Positions 35,499 through 42,898 of a stretch of DNA of 64,000 nucleotides are shown here, piece after piece. The notes under the pieces were generated by a model, which searched no databases, had not been told where the DNA came from, and was given only the letters and a program-made list of their open reading frames with translations. Position numbers and translations under genes: made by a program. The stretch comes from Bacillota bacterium (GTDB lineage: Bacteria > Bacillota > Clostridia > Acetivibrionales > Acetivibrionaceae), in contig JAEWSG010000117.1 in NCBI GenBank assembly GCA_023398495.1, positions 75,541 to 139,540 on the forward strand. The letters are read 5' to 3'. The stretch's first letter is position 1. The number at the start of each line of letters is the position of its first letter.

Positions 35499-36671
35499 CT
35501 ACTTAAGCGTTATAACTTCGGTGTTTTCAATAGCTTTATCAATTAAGCCTTCAAGGTCAGCCCTTTTTTCAAATTGGAGTATTTTTTCAAGTATCGGTTT
35601 TGTGTTAGGATGTTTGGCAACAAAAACCGTGCAGCAATCTTCATAAGGAAGAATAGAGGTTTCAAATGTACCTATCTTTCTAGCAATATCTATGACTTCA
35701 TTTTTGTCCATTCCAATTAACGGTCTGAAAACCGGCATTTTCACGACAGCATTTGTTACATACAAACTTTGTATTGTCTGGCTCGCCACCTGACCAACAC
35801 TTTCTCCTGTCACAAGTGCTAAAGCTCCAACTTTTTCTGCTATTCTTTCTGCTATCGTCATCATTACTCTTCTCATAATTATTGTTAGTTGATCCTGTGG
35901 ACACTTTTCGTTTATCTCAAGCTGGATATCAGTAAATGGTACTATATGGAGATTTATTTTGATGCCATATGATGTAAGAATTTTAGCAAGCTCAATAACT
36001 TTTTCCTTTGCCCTTTCACTTGTATAAGGGTAACTATAGAAATGCACAGCATCAATCTCTACGCCTCTTTTAGCAATCATCCAACCTGCAACCGGACTAT
36101 CTATTCCCCCTGACAAAAGCAACAAAGCCTTTCCGTTTGTACCTGTAGGCATACCGCAAGACGCCTGAATGATCTCCGAATATATATATGTGAATTCTCT
36201 TACCTCTACATAAAAAATAAATTCCGGATTCTTAACATCTACGACTAATTCGGGGAAATTCTCAAGAATGTGTCCGCCAAGCTCTTTGCTGATTTCAGGA
36301 GAGTCCATAGGAAAACTTTTATTTCCCCTTTTTGTCTCCACCTTAAAGGTTTTATATCCTTTTCTGGATATCAAATCTTTTACCATAATAACCGACTTCT
36401 CTTTCATAACTTCATAGTCAGTTTCAATTTTCCAAACCGGACTTACGGAAACTATACCAAAAACCTTTGTTAAAAGATTTATCGCTTCATCAAAATCGTA
36501 ATCCAAAGCCTCAGGCTCTATATATATTCTTGCCTGGGATTTAAACACAGTGGCTTTTCCTAAATGGTGAATTGCTTTTTTTATATTGTCAATCAATTTT
36601 CTTTCAAAGGTCGGTCTATTTAAACCTTTAAGCAGAATCTCACCATATCTGACCAAAATAACTCTTTTCAT
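35499..36671 (-). CDS. thiI: tRNA 4-thiouridine synthase ThiI
   Basis: 390 residues. N-terminal ferredoxin-like and THUMP domains (GEILLKGLNRPTFERKL, ARIYIEPEA) are followed by a PP-loop ATPase domain with LLLLSGGIDSPVAGWMIAKRG near residue 183. It makes s4U8 in tRNA and may supply sulfur for thiamin thiazole. The C-terminal rhodanese domain of the E. coli protein is absent, as usual in Firmicutes, where a dedicated NifS-like desulfurase supplies sulfur. The upstream nifS gene overlaps by 4 bp. Confidence 0.95.
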   Translation of the reverse strand: MKRVILVRYGEILLKGLNRPTFERKLIDNIKKAIHHLGKATVFKSQARIYIEPEALDYDFDEAINLLTKVFGIVSVSPVWKIETDYEVMKEKSVIMVKDLISRKGYKTFKVETKRGNKSFPMDSPEISKELGGHILENFPELVVDVKNPEFIFYVEVREFTYIYSEIIQASCGMPTGTNGKALLLLSGGIDSPVAGWMIAKRGVEIDAVHFYSYPYTSERAKEKVIELAKILTSYGIKINLHIVPFTDIQLEINEKCPQDQLTIIMRRVMMTIAERIAEKVGALALVTGESVGQVASQTIQSLYVTNAVVKMPVFRPLIGMDKNEVIDIARKIGTFETSILPYEDCCTVFVAKHPNTKPILEKILQFEKRADLEGLIDKAIENTEVITLK

Positions 36672-37831
36672 CTCTTTCCTCCACGTCTTATATTAATTTG
36701 GGGCAAAATAACTTTTAAAGCATTAATTGTCTCATCAACATCTTCAATTGTATTAAAAGCAGAAAAACTAAACCTGACAGCACCATCAATTTTATCAGGT
36801 TTCAAACCTAATGCTTTTAGTACATGGCTGTGTATGTTCTTCCTTGAAGAGCATGCAGAACCTGTAGAAACAAATATATTTTTCATCTCAAGATGATGCA
36901 GAAGAACTTCTGAACGAATATTGGCAAATGCCACGTTCAAGATATATGGCGAAGAACCTTCAGGAGAAATAATAAATGTATCTTCAGCAAGTTCTTTTCT
37001 TAATTTCTCTATAAAATAGCCCTTTAGTATATTGCATTTTTCATAGTTCTCTTCCAGTTTTTTATGAGTAATATCAGCTGCCATTCCAAAACCACAAATA
37101 CCCGAAACGTTTTCAGTGCCTGACCTCATAGAAAACTCCTGACCTCCACCGGAGAATATAGGATGAACCTTTATTCCCTTCTTTATGTATAAAGCACCTG
37201 TACCCTTTGGACCGTGAATCTTATGGGAACTCATCGACATTAAATCTATACCAAGCTTTTTAGGTACTATTCTTATCTTCCCAAAAGCCTGTATAGCGTC
37301 CACATGTATTGCAGTTTCCCTGTTTATGCTGTTTTTTATTTCCACTATATCATTTAAGGGCTGCAAAGTCCCTATCTCATTATTAACATAAATTACACTG
37401 ATTAAAGCAGTATCAGCATTTATAGAGCCTCTCAAACTTTCAAGATTAATTATCCCTTTATTATCTACGTCAAGGAAATCTACTGTGTAGCCTCTCTCCA
37501 CTAAATGCTTGTACACTTCCAATACTGAAGGATGCTCAATCTTTGTGGCTATAATATGCTTACCCCTTCTTGGGTTTGCTTCCAGATAACCAAGTATGGC
37601 AAGATTGTTGGCTTCTGTACCGCCTGAAGTAAAATAAATTTCCTGACTATCTGCTCCTAAGGATTTGGCAATTGCTTCCCTTGCACTTTTTACATGTTTC
37701 TCTGCTTCCAAACCTTTAGAGTGCATTGATGACGGGTTACCATATACATTTTTATTTATTTTATAAATATAATCAATAACCTCATCATATGGCCTTGTTG
37801 TTGCACTATTATCAAGGTATATCTCCCTCAT
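36668..37831 (-). CDS. NifS/IscS-like cysteine desulfurase (ThiI partner)
   Basis: 387 residues. A class V PLP enzyme that takes sulfur from cysteine. It has YLDNSATTRPYDEV at the start, HVDAIQAFGKI, SSHKIHGPKGTGALY with the PLP lysine, and the active-site Cys loop STGSACSSRKNIHSH. The short distance to thiI and the 4-bp overlap mark it as the sulfur donor for ThiI, like NifZ in Bacillus. ATG with AGAGGGAGAG upstream. Confidence 0.93.
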   Translation of the reverse strand: MREIYLDNSATTRPYDEVIDYIYKINKNVYGNPSSMHSKGLEAEKHVKSAREAIAKSLGADSQEIYFTSGGTEANNLAILGYLEANPRRGKHIIATKIEHPSVLEVYKHLVERGYTVDFLDVDNKGIINLESLRGSINADTALISVIYVNNEIGTLQPLNDIVEIKNSINRETAIHVDAIQAFGKIRIVPKKLGIDLMSMSSHKIHGPKGTGALYIKKGIKVHPIFSGGGQEFSMRSGTENVSGICGFGMAADITHKKLEENYEKCNILKGYFIEKLRKELAEDTFIISPEGSSPYILNVAFANIRSEVLLHHLEMKNIFVSTGSACSSRKNIHSHVLKALGLKPDKIDGAVRFSFSAFNTIEDVDETINALKVILPQINIRRGGKR

Positions 37832-37939
37832 TCTCTCTCCCTCTTTGCATTATTATACTTAGATAAACCTGCCTGATTTTATTACTAAAACATTCTAACA
37901 TATCACAGCGGTAGCTGCAATTAAAGAGTATATAGAATA

Positions 37940-37980
37940 AAAAATGCTTTACTTTAGGTTATATCCCAGTAAAGCATTTT
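37940..37980 (-). terminator. Terminator downstream of the PilZ gene
   Basis: AAAATGCTTTACT / AGTAAAGCATTTT, 13 bp, followed on the minus strand by T6. An R6 scrap (CAGCGGTAGCTGCAATTAAAG) lies just to its left. Confidence 0.75.
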
Positions 37981-37995
37981 ATACCTGTTTGCTCT

Positions 37996-38120
37996 GTAAT
38001 GTTAAAAAGCACTAGTACCTCGTATAAGAATTAATTTCTAGAGCGTGCGAGGCACAATCAGATGAAGTGCATTTTTAACATTATGAAAAACTAGAAATCT
38101 GTAATGTTAAAAAGCACTAG
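37996..38120. repeat. R3 two-hairpin repeat, copy d, plus a partial copy (reverse)
   Basis: 38012-38120 is a full reverse copy. 37996-38013 (TAATGTTAAAAAGCACTA) is the end of a second copy fused head to tail. The right end CACTAG overlaps the last codon of the PilZ gene. Confidence 0.8.
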
Positions 38121-38776
38121 GAATCAAAGTTTAGCCAATTAAGGTAGTGATGGAGACATTTTAGATTTGATTCCGATATTCCATTTATTTCAATACCATA
38201 TTCGTAATAACCGTTACCTTTATTCCTTCTTACAATTCCGCCTGTAAATGTCAGTTTGTTTGTCCTGTCAAGTACAACCTCGACCATCAAATTCTCCTCT
38301 GTTGACAAATATTCTGAACAGTTTACCTTTATTCCGCCCGTACTCATATTCTTTACAACTGCAAACACCCGATTCACAAACCCTGGTAAAGTTATGTTTG
38401 CCATCAGGCTTACATAATATCTCTCATACTTTCTTAAATCCTTCAATTTTTCAATGTAATTTGTAGTAATAGTCATCTCAAGTGGGCTTATAGCGTGTAC
38501 ATTATTTATTTCTCCGCTGATCACATACAATTCTTTATTATTGGAATAATTTATTACTACAGGATCCCTCGGAAAGAAAAAAGTCTCCTGTAATTCTTCC
38601 TTAGTAACCAGTCTTAATGTATTATCACTTTTATCTGCAACATATGCATTTATGTATTCAAACATTTTAAAGTGCTTAATTTCAAGACTCGTACCAACCT
38701 TCACCATTTTATTGAGGTTTTTTCCGGAGAACAAAGAAGAAATTCCTGTTTTTTCGTCCAAATTATATTTAGACAT
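38117..38776 (-). CDS. PilZ-domain c-di-GMP receptor (YcgR-like)
   Basis: 219 residues. The N-terminal YcgR/PilZN-like beta domain spans about 20-100. The PilZ domain is about 105-215 with the c-di-GMP signature RKYER (RxxxR) near residue 113 and NMSTGG (NxSxxG) about 30 residues on. Such proteins change motility, adhesion or polysaccharide output when c-di-GMP rises. ATG with GAGGAGTGGGG. The TAG stop codon is made by the end of an R3 repeat, so the original C-terminus may have been altered. A c-di-GMP riboswitch starts about 550 bp away on the other strand. Confidence 0.9.
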   Translation of the reverse strand: MSKYNLDEKTGISSLFSGKNLNKMVKVGTSLEIKHFKMFEYINAYVADKSDNTLRLVTKEELQETFFFPRDPVVINYSNNKELYVISGEINNVHAISPLEMTITTNYIEKLKDLRKYERYYVSLMANITLPGFVNRVFAVVKNMSTGGIKVNCSEYLSTEENLMVEVVLDRTNKLTFTGGIVRRNKGNGYYEYGIEINGISESNLKCLHHYLNWLNFDS

Positions 38777-38905
38777 GACCCCACTCCTCTCAAAGGTATA
38801 CTTGTATGTGCAACAAACACATCATATTATTTATATATAGTTTTATTGCAAAATATGGAGAATGCTTTAAAAACAAATTTTTCGTAATGTAAATCAGGAA
38901 CTTTT

Positions 38906-39007
38906 TAGTGCTGATTTACATAATTAAATTCTGTTAATCAGCAAAAACATAGGATGTGCATTTTGCATAATTCATTTCTAGAAATGAATTATGTTCAAGA
39001 GCACTAG
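38906..39007. repeat. R2 two-hairpin repeat, copy c (reverse)
   Basis: Reverse: TAGTGCTGATTTACATAATTA, TTAATCAGCAAAAACATAGG, ATGTGCATTTTG, palindrome AATTCATTTCTAGAAATGAATT, AGCACTAG. Hairpin 2 is shortened by a small deletion. Confidence 0.8.
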
Positions 39008-39107
39008 TTATAGCATATTTTAAACTCTGCCAAACTTAAGAAATGCACTAACAGTTTATGCCTTCTAAACTTTAGAAATTAATTCTATTACAGGTCATCA
39101 GACTTTT
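39003..39107. repeat. Degenerate R3 repeat, joined to R2 copy c
   Basis: It still shows AAATGCACT and TAGAAATTAATTCTATTAC at the expected spacing, but hairpin complementarity is largely lost. Confidence 0.5.
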
Positions 39108-39290
39108 GTATTGCATGAAATAATTCAAACTTAATTATACCATATTTCTACACAAATTAACATATGTTTTGAGAATTTTTTTCTAGATAAGATTTTACAA
39201 GGACAAATTGAATTTTGATGATAATAAACGAATAATAATTTTTTACTCTAAAATATTAAAAAAACACTTTATTTTTTTCTACCTCTATGA

Positions 39291-39296
39291 TATAAT
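39291..39296 (+). promoter_or_regulatory. -10 element for the riboswitch transcript
   Basis: TATAAT about 70 bp before the aptamer. No convincing -35 at 17 bp (TTTATT), so this is a partial promoter call. Confidence 0.45.
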
Positions 39297-39329
39297 AAAT
39301 AATGTAATACAATATTTCCTCCCGATCAC

Positions 39330-39450
39330 GGTATAAGGAGATATAAATAGTGACTTATGAAACAGGGCAAAGTCGTTGAAAGGCGACGACGCAAAGCTTT
39401 GGGTCTACGGTTTGAGGCAAAGCCCTTAAACTACGATTGCCAGGTTGCCA
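39330..39450 (+). ncRNA. Cyclic di-GMP-I (GEMM-I) riboswitch with leader, no downstream gene
   Basis: The aptamer (about 39359-39450) shows the conserved GEMM-I parts. ACAGGGCAAAG is followed by P2, GTCGTT-GAAA-GGCGAC, capped by the GAAA tetraloop. GACGCAAAGC comes next, and a GGTCTACGG / GATTGCCAGGTTGCCA P3 region closes it. The leader 39330-39344 (GGTATAAGGAGATAT) can pair with 39500-39514 beyond the aptamer. The plus strand has no ORF of note downstream before the convergent recO gene, so this is an orphan riboswitch or a c-di-GMP-responsive sRNA. The PilZ receptor gene is divergent on its left. Confidence 0.9.
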
Positions 39451-39482
39451 TTAAAAGTTCTGTTTATACTCTTTTAAATAAA

Positions 39483-39522
39483 AAGGAAATAGGTCATTAA
39501 TATTTCCTTATACCATTTTTTT
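39483..39522 (+). terminator. Terminator / expression platform of the c-di-GMP riboswitch
   Basis: AAGGAAATA / TATTTCCTT forms a local hairpin. T7 starts 6 nt after it. Alternatively the 3' arm plus TATACC pairs with the distant leader, bringing a 15-bp stem to within one base of the T7 run. Confidence 0.65.
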
Positions 39523-39556
39523 AATATTGTTTACAATAATAAAGAGTTTATATATA

Positions 39557-39603
39557 TTTTGCATAATTCATTTCTAGAAATGAATTATGTTCAAAAGCAC
39601 TAG
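39557..39603. repeat. R2 half element next to the recO stop
   Basis: ATTTTGCATAATTCATTT-CTAG-AAATGAATTATG-TTCAAAAGCACTAG; hairpin 1 only. It ends 6 bp before the recO stop codon and is nearly identical to the half element at 5246. Confidence 0.75.
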
Positions 39604-39609
39604 TTATTT

Positions 39610-40356
39610 TCATGAGTTCAGAGTTTTTAAGAAGTCCAGTTTATTGTACTCCCTGTCCAGCCTGTCTTTTAAATATCTCTTTGATACCTTTCCAAGCTCT
39701 TTAAGTACATTCTCTGAAACGTCAAAACTAAATATATTTTTGATATTACTGTGCACAATGAAATGGATTGCCCTTGCTGCACCTTCAGATAAACACAGTG
39801 CATATCTGTCCTCTTTAATACACTGTTTACATAAAAATCCACATTTCCCGAAGCTGAAAGAAAAATTTATAAACTCCTCGTTTCCACAATTTATGCACCC
39901 TCTTACCGAAGGTGCATATCCTAGAATTGACATTAGTCTTATTTCAAAAACTCTAGCAATCTGCTCCGGTGCTTTGTCAGTTTTAGCCAACAAATAGAGA
40001 GAGTTCAAAAAGAGCTGTAATACTCTTGTTGACGGTTGCTCTTCTTGAACAGTATCCAATATAATTTCATTTATATAGGCTGCATAGGTAAGCTTTACAA
40101 GATCATTCCTAATCTCATAAAAAGATTCAATTACATCACAGCTATTAATAGAATACATATCTTTTCCCTTAAATAGCACAAGATCGCTGTAACAGAAAAG
40201 CTGAGTACCTGCAACAAGAGTGCTCTTAGGTCTTCTGGCTCCTTTTGCTGATCCTGATATCTTACCTTTATTTTTTGAAAAGATAGTTAAAATTTTATCT
40301 GCCTCTCCAACATTTACTTCTTTAAGAACTACACCTTTTGTTTTTATATAACTCAT
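39610..40356 (-). CDS. recO: DNA repair protein RecO
   Basis: 248 residues. An N-terminal OB fold (KTKGVVLKEVNVGEADKILTIFSKNKGKI) is followed by a helical domain and the zinc site CINCG ... CGFLCKQC near residues 145-172. RecO loads RecA with RecFR. The start at MSYIKTKG is chosen because GAGG precedes it; the ORF extends 11 codons further without support. It follows era and yqzL in the usual Firmicute order. Confidence 0.93.
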   Translation of the reverse strand: MSYIKTKGVVLKEVNVGEADKILTIFSKNKGKISGSAKGARRPKSTLVAGTQLFCYSDLVLFKGKDMYSINSCDVIESFYEIRNDLVKLTYAAYINEIILDTVQEEQPSTRVLQLFLNSLYLLAKTDKAPEQIARVFEIRLMSILGYAPSVRGCINCGNEEFINFSFSFGKCGFLCKQCIKEDRYALCLSEGAARAIHFIVHSNIKNIFSFDVSENVLKELGKVSKRYLKDRLDREYNKLDFLKTLNS

Positions 40357-40408
40357 TCTAAACCTCATAAGGCTAATGGAACTTAGCAATACATATTATT
40401 TTTGCATA

Positions 40409-40552
40409 TTAATTACCGCTTATTGCTGTTTCATCCCTGGTTACAGCAGTTTCTTCAAATATCCTGTTCTTTTCTTCTATTTCCTTCAAAAAAATATAAG
40501 TATCAATATTTCCGGTATTCTCAAAAGCTTTCCAGGCAAATTCTTTTAACAT
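40409..40552 (-). CDS. yqzL: YqzL family small protein
   Basis: A 47-residue ORF beginning MLKEFAWKAFENTGNIDTYI and ending TAISGN. It matches the short YqzL protein that lies between era and recO in Bacillus (WKxFxxTGNIDTYLxxKE pattern). A GAGGGGG ribosome site sits 9 bases before ATG, and the stop codon falls 53 bp before recO. Function unknown. It is easily missed because of its size. Confidence 0.85.
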   Translation of the reverse strand: MLKEFAWKAFENTGNIDTYIFLKEIEEKNRIFEETAVTRDETAISGN

Positions 40553-40805
40553 AAATGCATTCCCCCTCAAGTCTTTTTTACAGCTGCATCTGTTACATTA
40601 CGAGACACCAATGCAGTTTACTTAATAAAAACAAGTAAAACACATCTTAGGAACTTGAATAGTAAAACTTTGGTCAGATGCTTACTCTATTAGGTTACAC
40701 TAAATTTTCTTTTGTATACTTGAAAATTTCTGCTATCTTTTTAAATATTTCGTGTACGTTATCTATATATACCAACAGAATGCATTTAAATAAAAGTTTT
40801 TAATA
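40553..40805. other. Gap between era and yqzL
   Basis: AT-rich with no ORF. A scrap of R5 (GTGTACGTTATCTAT) in reverse is at 40752-40767. No terminator is obvious. Confidence 0.4.
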
Positions 40806-41699
40806 TTATTTTTTATAGCCCAAGACCTTTAACATCTGTTCACTATTTCTCCAGTCAGGCTTTACCTTTACCCACAACTCCAAAAACACCTGTGTTCCCA
40901 ACAGATTTTCTATATCTGTACGGGAAAGACTACCTATACGTTTTAGCATGCTTCCGCCCTTACCAATTAGAATTCCCTTGTGAGTGTCTTTTTCACAGTA
41001 AATATTTGCCTGAATATTGATTATATCCTTATCGTCCCGCTGCTTGAAGGATATCACTTCAACTCCCACACCATGTGGTACCTCTTCACTGACAAGTTGA
41101 AGTATTTTCTCCCTTATCATTTCTGCTGCAATTAGTTTTTCAGGCTGGTCAGTCAGCATGTCTTCCGGAAAATATTTAGGACCTTCGGGTAAAACCTTCA
41201 AAATTTCATTTATCAGTGAATTCTGCTTTTCATCATTAAGTGCAGATATAGGTAAAACAGCCTCAAAATCCATAAGCTCCTTATAAGCCGAAATCATCGG
41301 TAATAACTGGGACTTTTCTATTAAATCAATTTTATTAATGATAAGAAATACTTTTGATTTGACCTCCTTCAATTGATCAATAATGAATAGGTCACCCGGA
41401 CCCGGTTTAGCATTCTGTGCTTCTACAAGAAACAGCACAACATCAACTTCATTTAGAGTTTCAACAGCGATATTCACCATGAAATCACCAAGTTTGTTTT
41501 TAGGCTTGTGAATTCCAGGTGTGTCAATAAATACCACCTGGTGATCCTCACCTGTAATTACAGCTTTGATAGTATTTCTTGTGGTTTGGGGCTTGTCGGA
41601 CATTATTGCTATCTTCTCACCTGTAATACTGTTTAAAAGGGTTGATTTCCCCACATTGGGTCTTCCGACAATTGATATAAAACCTGATTTAAAAACCAT
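40806..41699 (-). CDS. era: GTPase Era
   Basis: 297 residues. GTPase motifs GRPNVGKST (G1), DTPGIHKPKNKLG (G3) and NKID (G4), then a C-terminal KH domain with KGILIGKGGSMLKRIG. Era binds the 3' end of 16S rRNA in 30S maturation. It overlaps nothing but follows dgkA by 15 bp within the large operon. Confidence 0.97.
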   Translation of the reverse strand: MVFKSGFISIVGRPNVGKSTLLNSITGEKIAIMSDKPQTTRNTIKAVITGEDHQVVFIDTPGIHKPKNKLGDFMVNIAVETLNEVDVVLFLVEAQNAKPGPGDLFIIDQLKEVKSKVFLIINKIDLIEKSQLLPMISAYKELMDFEAVLPISALNDEKQNSLINEILKVLPEGPKYFPEDMLTDQPEKLIAAEMIREKILQLVSEEVPHGVGVEVISFKQRDDKDIINIQANIYCEKDTHKGILIGKGGSMLKRIGSLSRTDIENLLGTQVFLELWVKVKPDWRNSEQMLKVLGYKK

Positions 41700-41714
41700 C
41701 TGATTAATTCCTCC

Positions 41715-42413
41715 TCATAAAAATGTCTGAAAAAGCATTAGTGTTATTAGAAAGCCGATAACCGCTCCTATAAAAACCTCAATAAGATTATGTATTTTCG
41801 CTTCCAGCCTGCTCTGAATAACAAGCAGGCTCAATACAATACACAAAAGAGTAATCTTTGTATTAAATGACCATAATGCAACTGCGGTTGTAATAGCAGC
41901 TGAAATTGCAGCATGCCCGCTAGGCATACCACCTTTTAGGGGTGTACCCTTCCTGGAAAAAGCTTTAAGAATCAGCACCAATGATACTGTTATGCAAAGT
42001 GTAATTACTGTTATATGCATCGGGTACTGCCTTATTCTTTCAACTCCACTCTCAAGCCCGGTACTTACATGTTCAAAAAAAACAAAGTATCCGACTATAA
42101 CAGCAAAGAAAGCAGAAACCAACACCGCTCCAGCCGATACATCCTTTATTATCTTGACCTTCGGATGATAACCCGTGGTTATCATATCTACAATTTCCTC
42201 AATAGCAGTATTAAAAAGTTCGCTTACAATCACCATTGAAACCACAATACAAATAATCATGAATTCAGATTTGCTAATGTCAAAAAACATGCTCATTATG
42301 AACACAACAATAGCTGCACAAATATGAATTTTCATATTCCGTTCCGATTTAATGGCTGATATTATTCCATTAATTGCGTTGTTAAAGCTATCAATCAAAT
42401 TCCTGTTTTTCAT
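41715..42413 (-). CDS. DgkA-PAP2 fusion (lipid kinase plus phosphatase)
   Basis: 232 residues. The N-terminal half is a DgkA-type diacylglycerol/undecaprenol kinase: three helices with SERNMKIHICAA and the signature VSELFNTAIEEIVDMI. The C-terminal half is a PAP2 phosphatase with KGTPLKGGMPSGHAAISAA and a later HNLIEVFIGAVIG motif. Kinase and phosphatase on one chain suggest recycling of undecaprenol or undecaprenyl phosphate at the membrane. Such fusions are known in Clostridia. A 4-bp overlap with ybeY indicates translational coupling. Confidence 0.9.
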   Translation of the reverse strand: MKNRNLIDSFNNAINGIISAIKSERNMKIHICAAIVVFIMSMFFDISKSEFMIICIVVSMVIVSELFNTAIEEIVDMITTGYHPKVKIIKDVSAGAVLVSAFFAVIVGYFVFFEHVSTGLESGVERIRQYPMHITVITLCITVSLVLILKAFSRKGTPLKGGMPSGHAAISAAITTAVALWSFNTKITLLCIVLSLLVIQSRLEAKIHNLIEVFIGAVIGFLITLMLFQTFL

Positions 42414-42898
42414 AAGATACCTAAATTTAAAATTTCAAGTACACTATACTGTTTTGAAATCATCTTTTCTTCCCTCTCGGGTGAATCATGATCATAACCA
42501 AGCAGGTGGAAAACTCCATGAGTTATAAGAAATGCAAGTTCACGTTCAAAAGAGTGTCCATACTCCTCCGCCTGTAATTTTGTCATTTCAAGTGAAATTA
42601 TTATATCCCCAAGCAATAGGACTTCTTCGTCAAGGTCAAAATCTCCCTCATCCGAGTTTATAACACCTTCATACATATCTACAATAGGGAAAGAAAGTAC
42701 ATCGGTCGGTTTGTCGATATTTCTATGCTCCCTGTTAATCTCTCTTATTCTTTCATTGTCTACAAACATAATACCGATTTCCGAAGGCATATCGAACTTT
42801 TCGAATTCAAGACTGCTATCTACAGCTCTTTTAACAAGTTCAAGCATATCCTCACCGACTTTTATCTTCTCCTGTAAATTTTCAATTAATACAGTCAT
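42410..42898 (-). CDS. ybeY: Endoribonuclease YbeY
   Basis: 162 residues. UPF0054 signature HGVFHLLGYDHDSPEREEKM: three His bind Zn. It takes part in 16S rRNA 3'-end processing and ribosome quality control. ATG follows AAAGGAG; the start overlaps the PgpH stop by one base. Confidence 0.96.
   Translation of the reverse strand: MTVLIENLQEKIKVGEDMLELVKRAVDSSLEFEKFDMPSEIGIMFVDNERIREINREHRNIDKPTDVLSFPIVDMYEGVINSDEGDFDLDEEVLLLGDIIISLEMTKLQAEEYGHSFERELAFLITHGVFHLLGYDHDSPEREEKMISKQYSVLEILNLGIL

Noticed and set aside
38248..38466. Plus-strand 72-codon ORF opposite the PilZ gene
   Set aside because: A shadow of the PilZ coding frame with atypical composition and no ribosome site.
5246..39603. R2 half elements as transcription terminators of neighbouring genes
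   Set aside because: The palindrome lacks a following T-run and is GC-poor, and the same sequence occurs far from gene ends.
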